The position numbers were made by a program, and so were the translations under genes. Below the pieces are notes generated by a model. It did no database searches. It had not been told where the DNA came from and saw only the letters and a list, made by a program, of their open reading frames with translations. 64,000 bases of DNA from the NCBI RefSeq assembly GCF_047496725.1, contig NC_132977.1:7758501-7822500 (forward strand), given 5' to 3'. Below, one piece after another: positions 63,389 to 64,000 of the stretch. The first letter of the stretch is position 1; every line of letters begins with the position of its first letter. Origin of the DNA: Anoplolepis gracilipes. Its lineage: Eukaryota > Arthropoda > Insecta > Hymenoptera > Formicidae.

Positions 63389-63548
63389 AACGAGGAAACA
63401 GCCATACGGCGATGTTACGCGAGTATGAGTCATGAGAGCGGCGACGTACTCCGACCTCGGGACTGCGTTTTGCTGAAGAGCGGTACGCGGAAAGGCGATT
63501 TACCGTATGTAGCGAAGATCGCCGCGCTTTGGGAAAATCCGGACGACG
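63389..63548 (+). CDS. wge: BAH-domain chromatin protein (winged eye-like), coding exon 7, start of the BAH domain
   Basis: Encodes residues 872-924 plus one base of codon 925. The acceptor is ATTTGTAG and the donor is GACG|GTAGAT. The peptide NEETAIRRCYASMSHESG leads into the BAH fold with DVLRPRDCVLLKSG, then LPYVAKIAALWENPDD. BAH domains mediate protein and histone contacts in chromatin; in the vertebrate relative BAHCC1 the domain reads H3K27 trimethylation. Whether this protein does the same is inference from family. The ATG at 63425 is internal. Confidence 0.93.
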
Positions 63549-63629
63549 GTAGATATCTTCGATCGCGAAAACACTTCCCTCTTTGGTCTCGATTCCGGAG
63601 TAATATCACGTTTATTCTGCTTTCCTTAG
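63549..63629 (+). other. wge: Intron 7, 81 bases, length divisible by three
   Basis: GTAGAT to TTTCCTTAG. The intron is 27 codons long and stays open in frame, so an unspliced message would insert 27 residues after the conserved WENPDD segment. Splicing is favoured because removal restores the continuous BAH sequence WENPDDGEMMFSLLWYYR. Confidence 0.88.
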
Positions 63630-63798
63630 GTGAGATGATGTTCTCGTTATTGTGGTACTACAGACCTGAGCACACAGAACAGGGTCGAACGCCGCACGAC
63701 AGCGAGGACGAGGTATTTGCTTCGCGTCATCGGGATGCAAACAGCGTCGCTTGCATAGAAGACAAATGTTACATCTTAACGTTCAACGAGTATTGTCG
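63630..63798 (+). CDS. wge: BAH-domain chromatin protein (winged eye-like), coding exon 8, BAH domain continued, cut by window edge after this exon
   Basis: Encodes the end of codon 925 through residue 980 plus two bases. The acceptor is TTTCCTTAG and the donor is TGTCG|GTGAGT. The peptide GEMMFSLLWYYRPEHTEQGR carries the Trp-Tyr-Tyr-Arg-Pro-Glu signature of BAH domains, followed by DEVFASRHRDANSVACIEDK and YILTFNEYCR. The rest of the BAH domain and the stop codon lie beyond the window. Confidence 0.93.
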
Positions 63799-64000
63799 GT
63801 GAGTATCTCTATCACGATGATAGAGTTGGTTATACAAATACGTTTGACTAATAAATTAGATTCACAAAAGCTTTTGATACTTTTTTCGCAGTCACAAATT
63901 GGATAATTAAGCAAATTTTTCTTACACCTTGATTGTGAAATAATTAATTAATGTAAAAACTTTTTTGTATATTCTGTTCAAATCTCTAGCTTGTAACGAA
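63799..64000 (+). other. wge: Intron 8, partial
   Basis: Begins with the strong donor GTGAGT. The rest to the window edge is AT-rich. A possible acceptor TTTTTTCGCAG ending at 63892 is followed by an in-phase stop after a few codons and is unlikely to be used. Confidence 0.75.

Noticed and set aside
1..64000. tRNA, rRNA or CRISPR features
   Set aside because: I saw no paired A-box and B-box arrangement, no ribosomal RNA sequence and no regularly spaced identical short repeats. Absence was judged by eye only.

Overview
The window is animal genomic DNA, most likely from a hymenopteran insect and plausibly an ant. It is AT-rich with scattered CpG-rich patches, has CT, TA and CA microsatellites and small inverted-repeat transposons, and carries one protein gene broken into exons with metazoan GT..AG junctions. 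The order is inferred from composition and from the protein. No species-level marker was seen.

The one gene I can support is on the + strand and covers about 84 percent of the window. Eight coding exons (10386-10608, 53651-53821, 56520-56658, 58035-58252, 60336-60658, 61270-62808, 63389-63548, 63630-63798) join with matching phase at all seven junctions. They give 980 complete codons, and the gene runs off the right edge. The protein has a leucine/asparagine/histidine-rich N-terminus, three Pro/Tyr/Gly-rich exons, a cysteine-rich segment, a long acidic-then-lysine-rich region, and the first part of a BAH (bromo-adjacent homology) domain. This matches the winged eye (wge) / BAHCC1-TNRC18 family of chromatin proteins.

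Layout: 1-10164 has no recognisable gene and is probably upstream or 5' intron sequence. 10165-10608 is a 5'UTR plus first coding exon. 10609-53650 is a 43-kb intron. 53651-64000 is the compact, exon-dense 3' part of the gene as far as the window shows.

The giant intron is not featureless. It holds CpG-rich patches that may be regulatory, at least one plausible alternative noncoding first exon ending at 49254, and several non-autonomous DNA transposons (19159-19452 and 32050-32584; others lie in introns 2 and 4). It also holds a dispersed repeat in an A-B-A arrangement at 23116-23813, with B found again at 29555-29901. The most unusual signal is a family of diverged same-strand elements between 38.2 and 47.2 kb, with a possible extra member at 31.4 kb, that share a core close to GGCCTACTAACGGCACAAA. 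Some have a downstream partner that could close a covarying stem. I do not recognise this family and give it the highest interest score.
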